This document shows, piece after piece, positions 7,492 through 16,078 of a stretch of DNA of 64,000 nt. This stretch comes from CAYUVH01 sp964448135 (GTDB lineage: Bacteria; Verrucomicrobiota; Verrucomicrobiia; Limisphaerales; UBA8199), in NCBI GenBank assembly GCA_964448135.1, contig CAYUVH010000057.1, positions 1-64,000 of the forward strand. Reading direction: 5' to 3'. Numbering within the stretch: position 1 is the stretch's first letter; the number at the start of each line of letters is the position of its first letter. Under the pieces are notes generated by a model. The model was given only the letters and a program-made list of their open reading frames with translations, did no database searches and had not been told where the DNA came from. A program made the translations under genes and the position numbers.

Positions 7492-8483
7492 CCCGTTCGG
7501 CGAACGAGGAAGACTCCCTCCTCGCGTGACTTGGTAATCCACTCCTTGCGCACTTCCAGGCCGTATTCGAGGAGCAGGTCGCGCACGCGCTTCGGCGTGT
7601 GCCGGTAGGAGAAGAACAGCCGGATCGCGTCGCCGGCGGCAAATTTGAAACTCTCGTTGTCCACGCGCACCTCGCGCTTGCGGACAAAATGGAACACCGC
7701 CGTGACGCGTTTCAAACCCGCCTCGCCCTCGGTAATACTGAAGCGCAATTCGCCATCCTTCCGCTCGACACCGAGATCCAGTAAGAACGTCATCAGCCAT
7801 TCGCGGGTCAGTTCATTGTCGTAGAGCGGCAGGATGCCCCGCACGCCTTTGGTGTAATCGCGGCCGGGAGCGAGGTTCGCGCTGAAGAGCAGGCTGTCAT
7901 CTTTTCGCAGCAGCCCTGCCAGGCGCGGCAGGATGACCGAAGGTTCGAAGTTCGGAATCATCCCGAAAAATGTGACGAGCCGGGCGGTCCGGTCGCCGGA
8001 CTGCGGTTGACCGACTTGGCGCAGCATTTCGGGAAGTGTGTCAGACCGCGCCAGGTCGCATACAAACGGCCAGCACGCCATGCGGGGAAAGCGTGTTTCC
8101 ACCAACGCCCGCGCTGTCAGGACCATGGCCACGCTGACGTCCGAAGGCACGTAGCTGGCCTGGGTGTCCGCCTCGTTCAACAATGTGAGCAGCCGCAGGT
8201 CCTTTTGCCCGCCGCCGCAACCGAGGCTGACCAGCCGCACCCGCGTGGAGTCCAACGACGCCGCGGCTTCGCGGAAAGCCGCATCATAGGTCGCCGCGCA
8301 ATCCGGGTCCGTCCGCGACGGCGAAAAAGCCGCGTGCAGCGCCAGCCATTTCTGGGTTTGCTTGACGCTGTCGTAGTGGAATTTGTGGTTTACCTGCCGG
8401 GTGCGCAAGGAAGTCAGCAAGTCTTGGAGCACCGCTGCCGGAAACTGGCTGGCGTCGATTGCCACGTTGGTCATTGCAGACAT
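7488..8483 (-). CDS. EgtD-like SAM-dependent methyltransferase
   Basis: About 331 residues. The SAM-binding strand and glycine loop read VRLVSLGCGGGQKDLRLL (about residue 95), followed by YVPSDVS and FFGMIPNF. This arrangement is typical of the Methyltransf_33 family, which contains histidine N-alpha-methyltransferase (EgtD). Whether histidine is the substrate is not established; no EgtB gene adjoins it. I chose the ATG at 8483, preceded by AGAAGG five to ten bases upstream; an in-frame ATG at 8534 is the alternative. It converges with the dihydropteroate-synthase relative. Confidence 0.72.
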   Translation of the reverse strand: MSAMTNVAIDASQFPAAVLQDLLTSLRTRQVNHKFHYDSVKQTQKWLALHAAFSPSRTDPDCAATYDAAFREAAASLDSTRVRLVSLGCGGGQKDLRLLTLLNEADTQASYVPSDVSVAMVLTARALVETRFPRMACWPFVCDLARSDTLPEMLRQVGQPQSGDRTARLVTFFGMIPNFEPSVILPRLAGLLRKDDSLLFSANLAPGRDYTKGVRGILPLYDNELTREWLMTFLLDLGVERKDGELRFSITEGEAGLKRVTAVFHFVRKREVRVDNESFKFAAGDAIRLFFSYRHTPKRVRDLLLEYGLEVRKEWITKSREEGVFLVRRTG

Positions 8484-8562
8484 CACCTTCTTGTGGCCGA
8501 GGGAGTCATCCGAAGCAAGTCCACGAGTTGACATTCACCGGGCTTGCCTGCAAACTTTAAGC

Positions 8563-9333
8563 ATGGATTTCGATATTTCGGACATCCTGAAAAAATGGGA
8601 ATTCCAACCCGGCCCCGTCATGGTGCGTCGCTTCAAGGGCACCGATGGCGAGGAGAAGCTCCAACTGCGGGTTGATCTTGGCCTGCTGCAGATGAATGCC
8701 ACCGGTCGTCCCGATGGACGCAAGCCCGGCGGCTACGAATCCCTCTTCGAAGAATTTCAGGCGAACCTCTACCGCCATCTTGCCGAAAACGGTGGCAGCG
8801 ATGAGAAGTTCAAGCTTTCGGCAGAGGATTGCTCAAACCTTCAGCTCGAAGCCATTCAGTACCACCACCGCTGCATCTGCCTTTTGCAACTGGAAGATTT
8901 TGCCGGGGTGATTCGTGATGCCGAACGCAACCTGGCGTTGATGGACTTCGCCGCGAAACACGCCGAGTCTGAGGAATCCGCCTGGTCGCTGCGCCAGTTT
9001 CAACCGCAATTGACGATGATCCTCACGCGCGCGCTGGGTTCGCAGGCGCTGCAGACCAAGGATTATTCAGAAGCCGTGCGCGAGATCGAGGAAGGCCTCG
9101 CGCAGATTCGTGCTTTCTACAAGCAGAACGCTCGCGAGGACGAATTGCCCGACAGCCCCGAGGTTCAGGCGCTTGAGTCCTGGCTCGAGGAAGTTGAAGC
9201 CAAGCGCCCGCTTTCGCAGCGTGAACGGCTCGAGCGCGCACTCGAAAAGGCCGTCGAAGCCGAAAATTACGAGGAAGCCGCCCAGGTTCGCGATGCCATC
9301 CGGAACCTGAAATCCTCCCGCTCCGCCCCGTAG
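8563..9333 (+). CDS. UVR-motif protein with helical repeat region
   Basis: 256 residues. The middle (about 75-200) is helix-rich and TPR-like (QYHHRCICLLQLEDFAGVIRDAERNLAL; EAVREIEEGLAQI). The C-terminus has a UVR motif (LERALEKAVEAENYEEAAQV, then RDAIRNL), the UvrB/UvrC contact helix pair also used by McsA and Clp partners. It therefore probably docks to UvrB or a Clp-type partner rather than acting as an enzyme. The ATG at 8563 follows an in-frame run-in that overlaps the divergent methyltransferase gene, so the longer frame back to 8383 was rejected. No signal peptide. Confidence 0.75.
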   Translation: MDFDISDILKKWEFQPGPVMVRRFKGTDGEEKLQLRVDLGLLQMNATGRPDGRKPGGYESLFEEFQANLYRHLAENGGSDEKFKLSAEDCSNLQLEAIQYHHRCICLLQLEDFAGVIRDAERNLALMDFAAKHAESEESAWSLRQFQPQLTMILTRALGSQALQTKDYSEAVREIEEGLAQIRAFYKQNAREDELPDSPEVQALESWLEEVEAKRPLSQRERLERALEKAVEAENYEEAAQVRDAIRNLKSSRSAP

Positions 9334-9355
9334 CCGTCCCACAACGGGGTCCGGT

Positions 9356-10126
9356 TCAAAAGCGCAAATGCTTCACCGTCAGTCCGCGCGAAATCAATTG
9401 CTGCAAGGAGTCCGTGCCAATCTTTAAGTGCGCGGACGCGTATTGCTCGGTCACGCCGCGATCGCTTTTCGAAGTCTTCACGCCTTCCGGCACCATCGGC
9501 TGATCCGAAACCAGCAGCAGGGCGCCGGTCGGAATTTCATTGTGGAAACCGGTGATGAAAATCGTCGCCGTCTCCATGTCGATTGCCATGCAACGCAAGC
9601 GGCGCAGATATTTTTTGAAAACATCATCATGCTCCCAGACCCGGCGATTCGTCGTGTAAACCGTGCCCGTCCAGTAATCGCGGCGATGATTCCGAATCGT
9701 GGTTGAAATCGCTTTCTGCATGCTGAACGCGGGCAGGGCAGGGACTTCGGGTGGAAAATAGTCGTTGGACGTTCCCTCTCCGCGAATCGCGGCGATCGGC
9801 AAAATCAAATCACCGAGTTTGTTCTTCTTCTTGAGCCCGCCGCATTTGCCGAGGAACAGGCATGCCTTCGGTTTGATTGCGCCGATGAGGTCCATCACCG
9901 TCGCCGCGCTCGCACTGCCCATGCCGAAGTTGATGATGCTGATGCCCTTGGCCGTCGCGTTCGGCATCGGTCGGTCCTGGCCGCGGACGGGCACGTTATG
10001 CCACTTCGCGAACAAACTCACATAGTGACTGAAGTTGACGAGGAGGATGTATTTCCCGAACTGCTCCCTGGGCGTGCCTGTGTAGCGTGGCAACCAGTCA
10101 GCGACGATTTCCGGCTTCGTCTTCAT
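9356..10126 (-). CDS. amn: AMP nucleosidase (short form)
   Basis: 256 residues covering only the catalytic nucleoside-phosphorylase-like domain. This matches the short AMP nucleosidases of several phyla rather than the roughly 480-residue enterobacterial enzyme. It has a glycine-rich GKCGGLKKKNKLGD loop near residue 93 and the substrate-binding IDMETATIF (about residue 170), in which the conserved Glu binds ribose. It splits AMP to adenine and ribose 5-phosphate in the cytoplasm. It lies downstream of the response regulator gene on the same strand (60-bp gap holding a heptamer array), so the two could be cotranscribed. Confidence 0.87.
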   Translation of the reverse strand: MKTKPEIVADWLPRYTGTPREQFGKYILLVNFSHYVSLFAKWHNVPVRGQDRPMPNATAKGISIINFGMGSASAATVMDLIGAIKPKACLFLGKCGGLKKKNKLGDLILPIAAIRGEGTSNDYFPPEVPALPAFSMQKAISTTIRNHRRDYWTGTVYTTNRRVWEHDDVFKKYLRRLRCMAIDMETATIFITGFHNEIPTGALLLVSDQPMVPEGVKTSKSDRGVTEQYASAHLKIGTDSLQQLISRGLTVKHLRF

Positions 10127-10152
10127 GCAGGGCGGAGCTTACCCGCGTTCCC

Positions 10153-10197
10153 CTCAACTCTCAACCATCAACCCTCAACCGTCTGGCTACGGTTGAG
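10153..10197. repeat. Heptamer array (CTCAACC)4 with adjoining hairpin
   Basis: Four head-to-tail 7-mers, CTCAACT, CTCAACC, ATCAACC and CTCAACC, occupy 10153-10180. The last one pairs with a perfect inverted copy: CTCAACCGT (10174-10182) and ACGGTTGAG (10189-10197) enclose a 6-nt loop. This hairpin overlaps the stop codon of the response regulator gene (10187-10189) and could act as a weak 3' end. Confidence 0.7.
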
Positions 10198-10894
10198 TGC
10201 TGTTATCCAACGTGATCATTCCGTTGGCGATGGCATATTTGGTAAGGCCCGCGACGGAATGAATGTTCAGCCGGCGCATGATGCGCTCACGGTGTGTCTC
10301 AATGGTGCGGACGCCGATGCCCAATTTGTTGGCGATTTCCTTGTTGCTCTGACCTTCGGCGATGAGCACGAGCACCTCGCGTTCGCGGGTGGTCAGTTGC
10401 GCAAACGGTTCCTTCTTTCCGCCGCTGGTTACCAGCTGATTCAACGCTGCGCGCGCGATTTCCTCGCTGAAAAACGGTTCCCCGCTGAACACGGATTCGA
10501 TCGCCTTGAGCAATTCATCCGGCGGCGCTTCCTTCGAAACATAACCGTGCGCGCCCGATTGAATGATGCGGAAAACGTACTCGCGGTTGTTGTGCATCGA
10601 AAGGATCAGCACCTTCACCTTGGGCGCGTCCTTGCGCAATTGCTCGGTCACCGCCAGGCCGTTCATGCGGGGCATGGAGATGTCCATGAGCACCACGTCG
10701 GGGCCGAGTTCGATGGACTTCTTCAAGGCCTCGTCGCCGTCGGCGGCTTCGCCCACGATTTTCAAACGCTCCTGCTTCGCCAGACAGGATTGCAATCCCT
10801 TCCGGACGACCGGATGGTCGTCGGCCAGAAGAATTTTGATTTTCTGTTTCGTAGCGCTCACTTTTGAGTTTTGACACGCCGCCGCGGATTTCAC
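10187..10894 (-). CDS. NarL/FixJ-type response regulator
   Basis: Up to 235 residues. The receiver domain spans about 18-135, with acidic pair ADDHP, phospho-acceptor Asp in VVLMDISMPRMNG (about residue 69), Ser/Thr in ILSMHN and Lys in YVSKEAP. A LuxR-type HTH spans about 165-228 (LTTREREVLVLIAEGQSNKEIA). It should bind DNA when phosphorylated by a HisKA_3 kinase. No kinase is adjacent; the HisKA_3 propeller kinase at 31919-35626 is the only one in the window, but pairing is speculation. The start is uncertain: GTG at 10894 or GTG at 10861. Confidence 0.9.
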   Translation of the reverse strand: MKSAAACQNSKVSATKQKIKILLADDHPVVRKGLQSCLAKQERLKIVGEAADGDEALKKSIELGPDVVLMDISMPRMNGLAVTEQLRKDAPKVKVLILSMHNNREYVFRIIQSGAHGYVSKEAPPDELLKAIESVFSGEPFFSEEIARAALNQLVTSGGKKEPFAQLTTREREVLVLIAEGQSNKEIANKLGIGVRTIETHRERIMRRLNIHSVAGLTKYAIANGMITLDNSTQP

Positions 10895-11013
10895 TACCGG
10901 CCTGCGTGCCTAAGGCGGTTACTAGACCACAGGTGCCAGCAAAAGTAAAGCCAATCCACCGATGAGAATCCGCATTTTTCCCTTTTAGGCAGGCGGGTAA
11001 GTTTTTGCGCTGG

Positions 11014-12090
11014 CTACGCCGGCTCCTGTTGCGTGAGGCAGTGCAGGGTGCCAAAACCCAACACCAAATCCACCGCGTGAATTCCCACCACGGGCCGGTC
11101 GCGAAATAATTCGCCGAGTGTTCCCAGCGCGACGCGGTCGTTTGGATCGTTGAACGTCGGCACCAGCACCGCCGCGTTACAGATGTAAAAATTCGCGTAG
11201 CTCGCCGGGAGCCGCCAGTTCTTATAATAGACCGGTGAGGGCATCGGAAGCGGCACCACTTCCGGTCGCGAGCCGTCTTCAAGCCGTAAATCCGGCACGC
11301 GTTCCCAATTTTCCTCCAACGGATGATAATTCTGGTCCTTGCGATTCTTTTCACGAATCAACACCAGCGTCTTCGGATTCACGAATCGGCAGATGTCATC
11401 AATGTGCCCGTGCGTGTCATCACCCTTCGGCCCGGCGGCAAGCCACAGCACATTCTTCACGCCCAGGTATTTCTTCAGGTTGTCCTCAAATTGCTTCCGA
11501 CCCATGCCGGGATTGCGCACCTGGACCTTCGGGTCGAGATAACATTCCTCCGTTGTCAAAACCGTGCCGCGTCCATTCACCTCGATGCCGCCGCCCTCGA
11601 TTACAAAGTCGCGTCGGCCATCCTTCGCGTTGAACAGTCGCTTTTTCAGCCGTTTCGCCGCCATCTCCGGCACGGGGCGATCCTTCTGCCAGTTGGAATA
11701 CTTCGCCCACGCGTTGAAATGAAAATGAACGATGGCTTTCTCGCCGCTTTTCTTCTTCACGAAGATCGGCCCGCTGTCGCGCATCCAACCGCGATTCGTC
11801 GCGTGGTGAACAAATTCCACCTTTCGCAAATCGCAACGTGCGCGCGTCAGGTAGCTCCGCGCCAGCTTTTCCATCGCCTGGTTATCCACCAGAATCCGCA
11901 CGCGCTCGCCTTCGGAAATCTTGCGGACCTTTTCGCCATAGACCCACCGAATCGTGTCCAGCTTGTCCGGCCAGTCATCCGGATTGTGCGGCCAGCCCAG
12001 CCAAGTCGCCTCATGCTTTTCCCATTCCGCGGGCATGGAGAATCCCTCCGCTTCCGGTGTTGCAGCCGCCATGTTCTGTTCTTTCGCCAT
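11014..12090 (-). CDS. aguA: Agmatine deiminase
   Basis: About 358 residues of the porphyromonas-type peptidyl-arginine deiminase family, converting agmatine to N-carbamoylputrescine in polyamine synthesis. Active-site features are intact: WMRDSGP (about residue 85), VIEGGGIEVNG (about residue 140), the catalytic His in DTHGHIDDICRF (about residue 200) and the catalytic Cys in GTLHCLTQQEP at the extreme C-terminus. I chose the ATG at 12090 (MAKEQN). The frame extends upstream to 12165, but those residues lack family character. The partner amidohydrolase AguB is not in the window. Confidence 0.9.
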   Translation of the reverse strand: MAKEQNMAAATPEAEGFSMPAEWEKHEATWLGWPHNPDDWPDKLDTIRWVYGEKVRKISEGERVRILVDNQAMEKLARSYLTRARCDLRKVEFVHHATNRGWMRDSGPIFVKKKSGEKAIVHFHFNAWAKYSNWQKDRPVPEMAAKRLKKRLFNAKDGRRDFVIEGGGIEVNGRGTVLTTEECYLDPKVQVRNPGMGRKQFEDNLKKYLGVKNVLWLAAGPKGDDTHGHIDDICRFVNPKTLVLIREKNRKDQNYHPLEENWERVPDLRLEDGSRPEVVPLPMPSPVYYKNWRLPASYANFYICNAAVLVPTFNDPNDRVALGTLGELFRDRPVVGIHAVDLVLGFGTLHCLTQQEPA

Positions 12091-12249
12091 AAAATGTGCC
12101 GCGCAGCATAAACACTTCCCTCGGACTGTCCAACCGATACGGCCAGTGCAGCTCCATTTCGGCATTCGTCATTCGTGCTTCGGATTTGGCCCAATCCGGC
12201 AAAAAAACTTTGTCGGATTTCCCCCCTCCGCGCCGTTAACCTCCTGTAA

Positions 12250-13926
12250 ATGATCGCCACCGACCACGATCTGCTCGGCCAATACGCCGGTAAACAGTCG
12301 CAGGACGCCTTCACTGAACTGGTGAACCGCCACCTGAATCTTGTTTATTCCGCGGCTGTGCGCCAGGTCCGGTCGCCCCAGCTTGCGGAGGAAGTTTCCC
12401 AGACTGTCTTTACGCAACTCGCCCACCATGCCGCCCGGCTCAAACCCGACACCATCCTCACCGCCTGGCTCTACCAGGTCACCCGCAACGCTGCCGTGGA
12501 CGTCGTCCGGCGCGAAGCACGGCGCCAGGCGCGTGAACAAATCGCCTTCCAGATGAGTGACATGAACGATTCCACCGCCGACTGGACGAGCATCGAGCCG
12601 ATGCTCGATGAAGCCATGCAGTCCCTGGAGGAAGCGGACCGCACCGCGATCCTGCTCCGCTATTTCGAAAATAAGTCGCTTAGGGAGGTGGGCGAAGCGA
12701 TCGGCGCAACCGAGGACGCCGCCCAAAAACGCGTCAGCCGCGCCGTCGAACGCCTGCGCCACCATTTTTCCGCCAACAAAGTAACTATCGGCGCGAGCGG
12801 ACTGGTTCTGCTCCTTTCCGCCAATGCCATCCAGGCCGCTCCTTCGGGGCTGGCCACCAGCATCGCCACCGGCGCGACCATCGCGTCCGTGGCCGCTGTT
12901 TCCACCACCGCCGTCATTACCAAAACCATTGCCATGACCACCGTACAAAAAGCCGTAATCGCCACCGGGGCTGCCGTTGCCATCGCCATCGGGTTCTTCG
13001 AAGCGCACGAAATCTCGACCTTGCGCAGCCAGGTGCAATCGTTCGAACAGGAGCGGACGCACGCATCCGCGCTCAGCAACAAGGTGGCAACCTTGCAAGA
13101 GGAACGCGACGCGGCGCTCGCGAAGATCACCGAGCTGGCCCGTGTCGCCGAGGCCCCCAAAAAGGGCTCAAACGAAGTCCTGAAACTGCGCGGTGAAGTC
13201 GGCCGTTTGCGGCAGGAGAAAGCCGCGCTCGGTTCGACAAGCGCGCTGAGCAAAATCACCGCGGACCCGGAAACCGTCAAAGTCATCCGCAATCAGCAGA
13301 AATATGGCATGGGGATCATGTATTCTGACTTTGCGAAAAAGGCCAAGCTCACCAAGGAGCAGACCGATAAGCTCAATGATGTGCTGGCGGATCACATCAT
13401 GGCCAACATAACCAACGTCACCACCTTGCTGCGCGATAAAGCGCCCACGGAGGACATCCATCGGGTCTTCGACACACAGCAAACCACGCTGGACCAGCAA
13501 GTCTCCGAATTGCTCGGGCCCGAGCAGATGGCGGCGTTTCACGATTACACGCAAAATCTCGCGGCGGGCATCACGGCTTACCAATTCAAGGAAAAGCTGA
13601 GCGGCACGGACACGGAAAAGACGGACAAAAGCAAACAGCTCGAAAAAATCATGCTCGAGGAGCAGAAAGCGGTCCTCGCTGCTGCGAGCCTGCCGGCCGA
13701 TTTTCAAGTCCTGCCGATCCTCAATTTTAACAACTTCGTGTCCCAGGCCGAGGAGGACAGCAGTCTCAAAGTCTTGAACGACATCTACCAGAATGTCATC
13801 GCCCGCAGCACCTTCCTGAGCCCGGAGGAGTTGAAGGAATTCAAGGAATTCACGAGCACGGCCATCAAGAACAATCACGCGGTGCTTTCCATGAATCGGA
13901 CCATGATGGCGCCGATCGGGAACTGA
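12250..13926 (+). CDS. ECF-like sigma factor fused to membrane/coiled-coil extension
   Basis: 558 residues. Residues 1-185 form an ECF-type sigma-70 factor: region 2 (FTELVNRHLNLVYSAAVRQV; WLYQVTRNAAVDVVRRE) and region 4 (RYFENKSLREVGEAIGATEDAAQKRVSRAVERL). The chain then continues through two hydrophobic stretches (about 190-210 and 235-258), a coiled coil (about 265-335) and a helical C-terminal domain with repeated KLTKEQTDKL, LGPEQMAAF and FLSPEELKEF signatures that recall Spy/CpxP-like LTxxQ motifs. This suggests a self-tethered sigma factor whose distal part senses the envelope. No separate anti-sigma gene adjoins it. The start is the ATG at 12250. Confidence 0.9.
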   Translation: MIATDHDLLGQYAGKQSQDAFTELVNRHLNLVYSAAVRQVRSPQLAEEVSQTVFTQLAHHAARLKPDTILTAWLYQVTRNAAVDVVRREARRQAREQIAFQMSDMNDSTADWTSIEPMLDEAMQSLEEADRTAILLRYFENKSLREVGEAIGATEDAAQKRVSRAVERLRHHFSANKVTIGASGLVLLLSANAIQAAPSGLATSIATGATIASVAAVSTTAVITKTIAMTTVQKAVIATGAAVAIAIGFFEAHEISTLRSQVQSFEQERTHASALSNKVATLQEERDAALAKITELARVAEAPKKGSNEVLKLRGEVGRLRQEKAALGSTSALSKITADPETVKVIRNQQKYGMGIMYSDFAKKAKLTKEQTDKLNDVLADHIMANITNVTTLLRDKAPTEDIHRVFDTQQTTLDQQVSELLGPEQMAAFHDYTQNLAAGITAYQFKEKLSGTDTEKTDKSKQLEKIMLEEQKAVLAAASLPADFQVLPILNFNNFVSQAEEDSSLKVLNDIYQNVIARSTFLSPEELKEFKEFTSTAIKNNHAVLSMNRTMMAPIGN

Positions 13927-13934
13927 GCAAAAAA

Positions 13935-14012
13935 TGGTCGGAGCGACAGGATTTGAACCTGCGACGTCTTGGTCCCAAACCAAGTGCTCTAGCCAGGCTG
14001 AGCTACGCTCCG
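13935..14012 (-). tRNA. tRNA-Pro (anticodon TGG)
   Basis: The minus strand folds as a cloverleaf. The acceptor stem CGGAGCG/CGCTCCG (14006-14012 with 13939-13945), a D arm with AGCTCAGCCTGG, the anticodon stem CTTGG/CCAAG with loop TTTGGGA, and the T arm GCAGGTTCAAATCCTGT are all present. Loop positions 34-36 read TGG, decoding proline. The discriminator A is followed by an encoded CCA and then a T run. It lies 8 bp beyond the sigma factor stop, on the opposite strand. Confidence 0.95.
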
Positions 14013-14141
14013 ATCACCAAGGGCATTAGTATCCCACAGTTGTCGCCCGGCGCAAAGCCTATTTCCGCAGTTGTTCCTCGGAATCGCTCCGTTCGGTGTG
14101 CGCCCATTGCGCCCCCCCTCGCCAGGAACTAAGTTACTGGT

Positions 14142-15287
14142 ATGGACGCTGTCCTGGAAAAGCGCGAAACCCTGGCGCAGAAGCTCGACGCCCATACCGC
14201 CGAGGGCACTCTTTGCCTTCCCGAAGGGGATCGCCTTCGCTGTTTCGCCTGCGGGCATCGTTGCTTGATTGCTGTCGGTCGCCGAGGCATCTGTCATGTT
14301 CGCTTCAATCAGGCCGGGCAGCTTCGCGTTCCCTTCGGCTACATCGCCGGCGCACAAACGGATCCAGTAGAAAAGAAACCCTTCAACCACGTTTATCCCG
14401 GCAGCGACGCGCTCACGTTCGGGATGATGGGCTGTGACTTTCATTGTGGATACTGCCAGAACTGGGTCACCAGCCAGGCCCTCCGCGATCCAGCATCTGG
14501 AGTTCCATTGCAAGCGGTCACTCCCAAGCAATTGGCCGCCGCCGGCCGAAAGCAGGGAGCCCGCCTGATCGTCTCCAGCTACAACGAACCGCTCATTACC
14601 TCCGAATGGGCCGTGGCCGTTTTTAAGGAAGCCAAAGCAGCCGGCCTCGATTGCGCCTTCGTTTCCAATGGCAACGCTACTCCCGAGGTGATTGACTTCC
14701 TTCGCCCCTGGATTGTCGCATATAAAATTGATCTCAAGGGTTTCAACGACAAACGTTACCGCACACTCGGTGGGACCCTGGACCACGTCACCAACGGCAT
14801 CCGCCTCGTCCATTCGCGCGGGATCTGGCTCGAAATCGTCACGCTGCTCATTCCGGGTTTCAATGACGACGAAGCGGAACTGCGTGATCTCACCGCATTC
14901 CTGGCTTCGGTCAGCCCGAATATTCCTTGGCACGTGACCGCGTTTCACTCCGATTACAAGATGATGGATACGCCGGCCACCCAGGCCGCGAAACTTGTTC
15001 GCGCCGCTGAAATCGGCGCCGAAGCCGGCCTGCGCTTTGTCTACGCCGGCAACGCCCCCGGTCGCGTCGGTTCTTGGGAAAACACTCACTGTCCGAAATG
15101 CCGGGAAAAGCTCATTGATCGCATTGGTTACCTGGTCCGCGAGTATCGCCTCACTCCCGAAGGCATCTGCCCGAAATGCAACGAATCCATCCCCGGTATC
15201 TGGCCCGCCCGCGGCGCTGCCGAAGTTCGCACCGGCAGCACACCCGCTGACCTAGCCAGCCGCTGCCCGCGCCGGGTCGTGCTATGA
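14142..15287 (+). CDS. amrS: AmmeMemoRadiSam system radical SAM enzyme
   Basis: 381 residues. An N-terminal cysteine-rich part (CFACGHRC...GICHV, about residues 34-52) precedes the radical SAM motif CDFHCGYC (CxxxCxxC, about residue 99) and a TIM-barrel core with SSYNEPL and VSNGNATPEV. C-terminal CPKC pairs (about residues 312 and 345) may hold another metal or cluster. This order is characteristic of AmrS, of unsettled reaction. The stop overlaps the start of amrB (ATGA at 15284-15287), so the two are cotranslated. The usual third partner, an AMMECR1-domain protein (AmrA), is not seen in the window. Confidence 0.92.
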   Translation: MDAVLEKRETLAQKLDAHTAEGTLCLPEGDRLRCFACGHRCLIAVGRRGICHVRFNQAGQLRVPFGYIAGAQTDPVEKKPFNHVYPGSDALTFGMMGCDFHCGYCQNWVTSQALRDPASGVPLQAVTPKQLAAAGRKQGARLIVSSYNEPLITSEWAVAVFKEAKAAGLDCAFVSNGNATPEVIDFLRPWIVAYKIDLKGFNDKRYRTLGGTLDHVTNGIRLVHSRGIWLEIVTLLIPGFNDDEAELRDLTAFLASVSPNIPWHVTAFHSDYKMMDTPATQAAKLVRAAEIGAEAGLRFVYAGNAPGRVGSWENTHCPKCREKLIDRIGYLVREYRLTPEGICPKCNESIPGIWPARGAAEVRTGSTPADLASRCPRRVVL

Positions 15288-16078
15288 AGACTCTCGTTCG
15301 CCCTCCTGCCGTTTCCGGTCGCTTTTATCCCGCCGACCCTTCCCAGCTTCGCGACGAACTCAAGCGGTTGCTCTCCAGCGCCGCAGCCACCTCGGGCCCG
15401 GTTCCCAAAGCCATCATCGTGCCTCATGCCGGCTACATTTATTCCGGCGCGATCGCAGCCACGGCTTACGCGCGTCTGCTTCCCGGACGTGCAACGATCC
15501 GTCGTGTGGTTCTCCTGGGGCCCGCGCATTTCGTGACCGTTCGCGGTCTGGCTGCGCCCACGTGGTCGGCGTTCGCCACCCCGCTCGGTGAAGTTAAGGT
15601 CGACTCCGTTGCCCTGGCCAAACTCAAAGCGCTTCCTCAAGTTGAATTCAATGACGATGCTCACGCCCCCGACCATTGCCTTGAAGTTCAACTCCCTTTC
15701 CTGCAAACCGTGCTCGACGAATTCGCTATCGTTCCACTTCTCGTCGGCGACGCAGAATCGAACGATGTTCGGGAGATCCTCGACCTGCTTTGGGGCGGCG
15801 CGGAAACCTTGTTCGTGATCAGCTCGGATCTCAGCCACTTCCTCGATCTGCAATCCGCGCGGCAAATAGATAAGCGGACCGCCGAAGCCATCATCGCATT
15901 AAAACCTGAACTCCTCGGCAGCAACCAGGCCTGCGGCCGCATTCCGATTCGCGGCCTGCTACAAAGCGCGAGTGATCACGGCCTGCATGGGGAACTTCTC
16001 GATTTGCGAAACTCCGGTGAAACTGCGGGTTCGCCTGAACGCGTCGTGGGCTATGGCGCGTTCGCGTTTACGTCCTAA
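15284..16078 (+). CDS. amrB: AmmeMemoRadiSam system protein B (MEMO1 family)
   Basis: 264 residues, the full length of the MEMO1 family. It has the dioxygenase-like metal-site histidines: VPHAGYIYSG (about residue 46), GPAHF (about residue 82) and the HAPDHCLEVQLPF block (about residue 127), plus SSDLSHF (about residue 184). MEMO1 proteins share the fold of LigB-type class III dioxygenases and bind iron or copper. Translationally coupled to amrS, it is the second subunit of a pair whose metabolic function remains unknown. It converges with the small cysteine-rich gene, overlapping it by 4 bp. Confidence 0.92.
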   Translation: MKTLVRPPAVSGRFYPADPSQLRDELKRLLSSAAATSGPVPKAIIVPHAGYIYSGAIAATAYARLLPGRATIRRVVLLGPAHFVTVRGLAAPTWSAFATPLGEVKVDSVALAKLKALPQVEFNDDAHAPDHCLEVQLPFLQTVLDEFAIVPLLVGDAESNDVREILDLLWGGAETLFVISSDLSHFLDLQSARQIDKRTAEAIIALKPELLGSNQACGRIPIRGLLQSASDHGLHGELLDLRNSGETAGSPERVVGYGAFAFTS

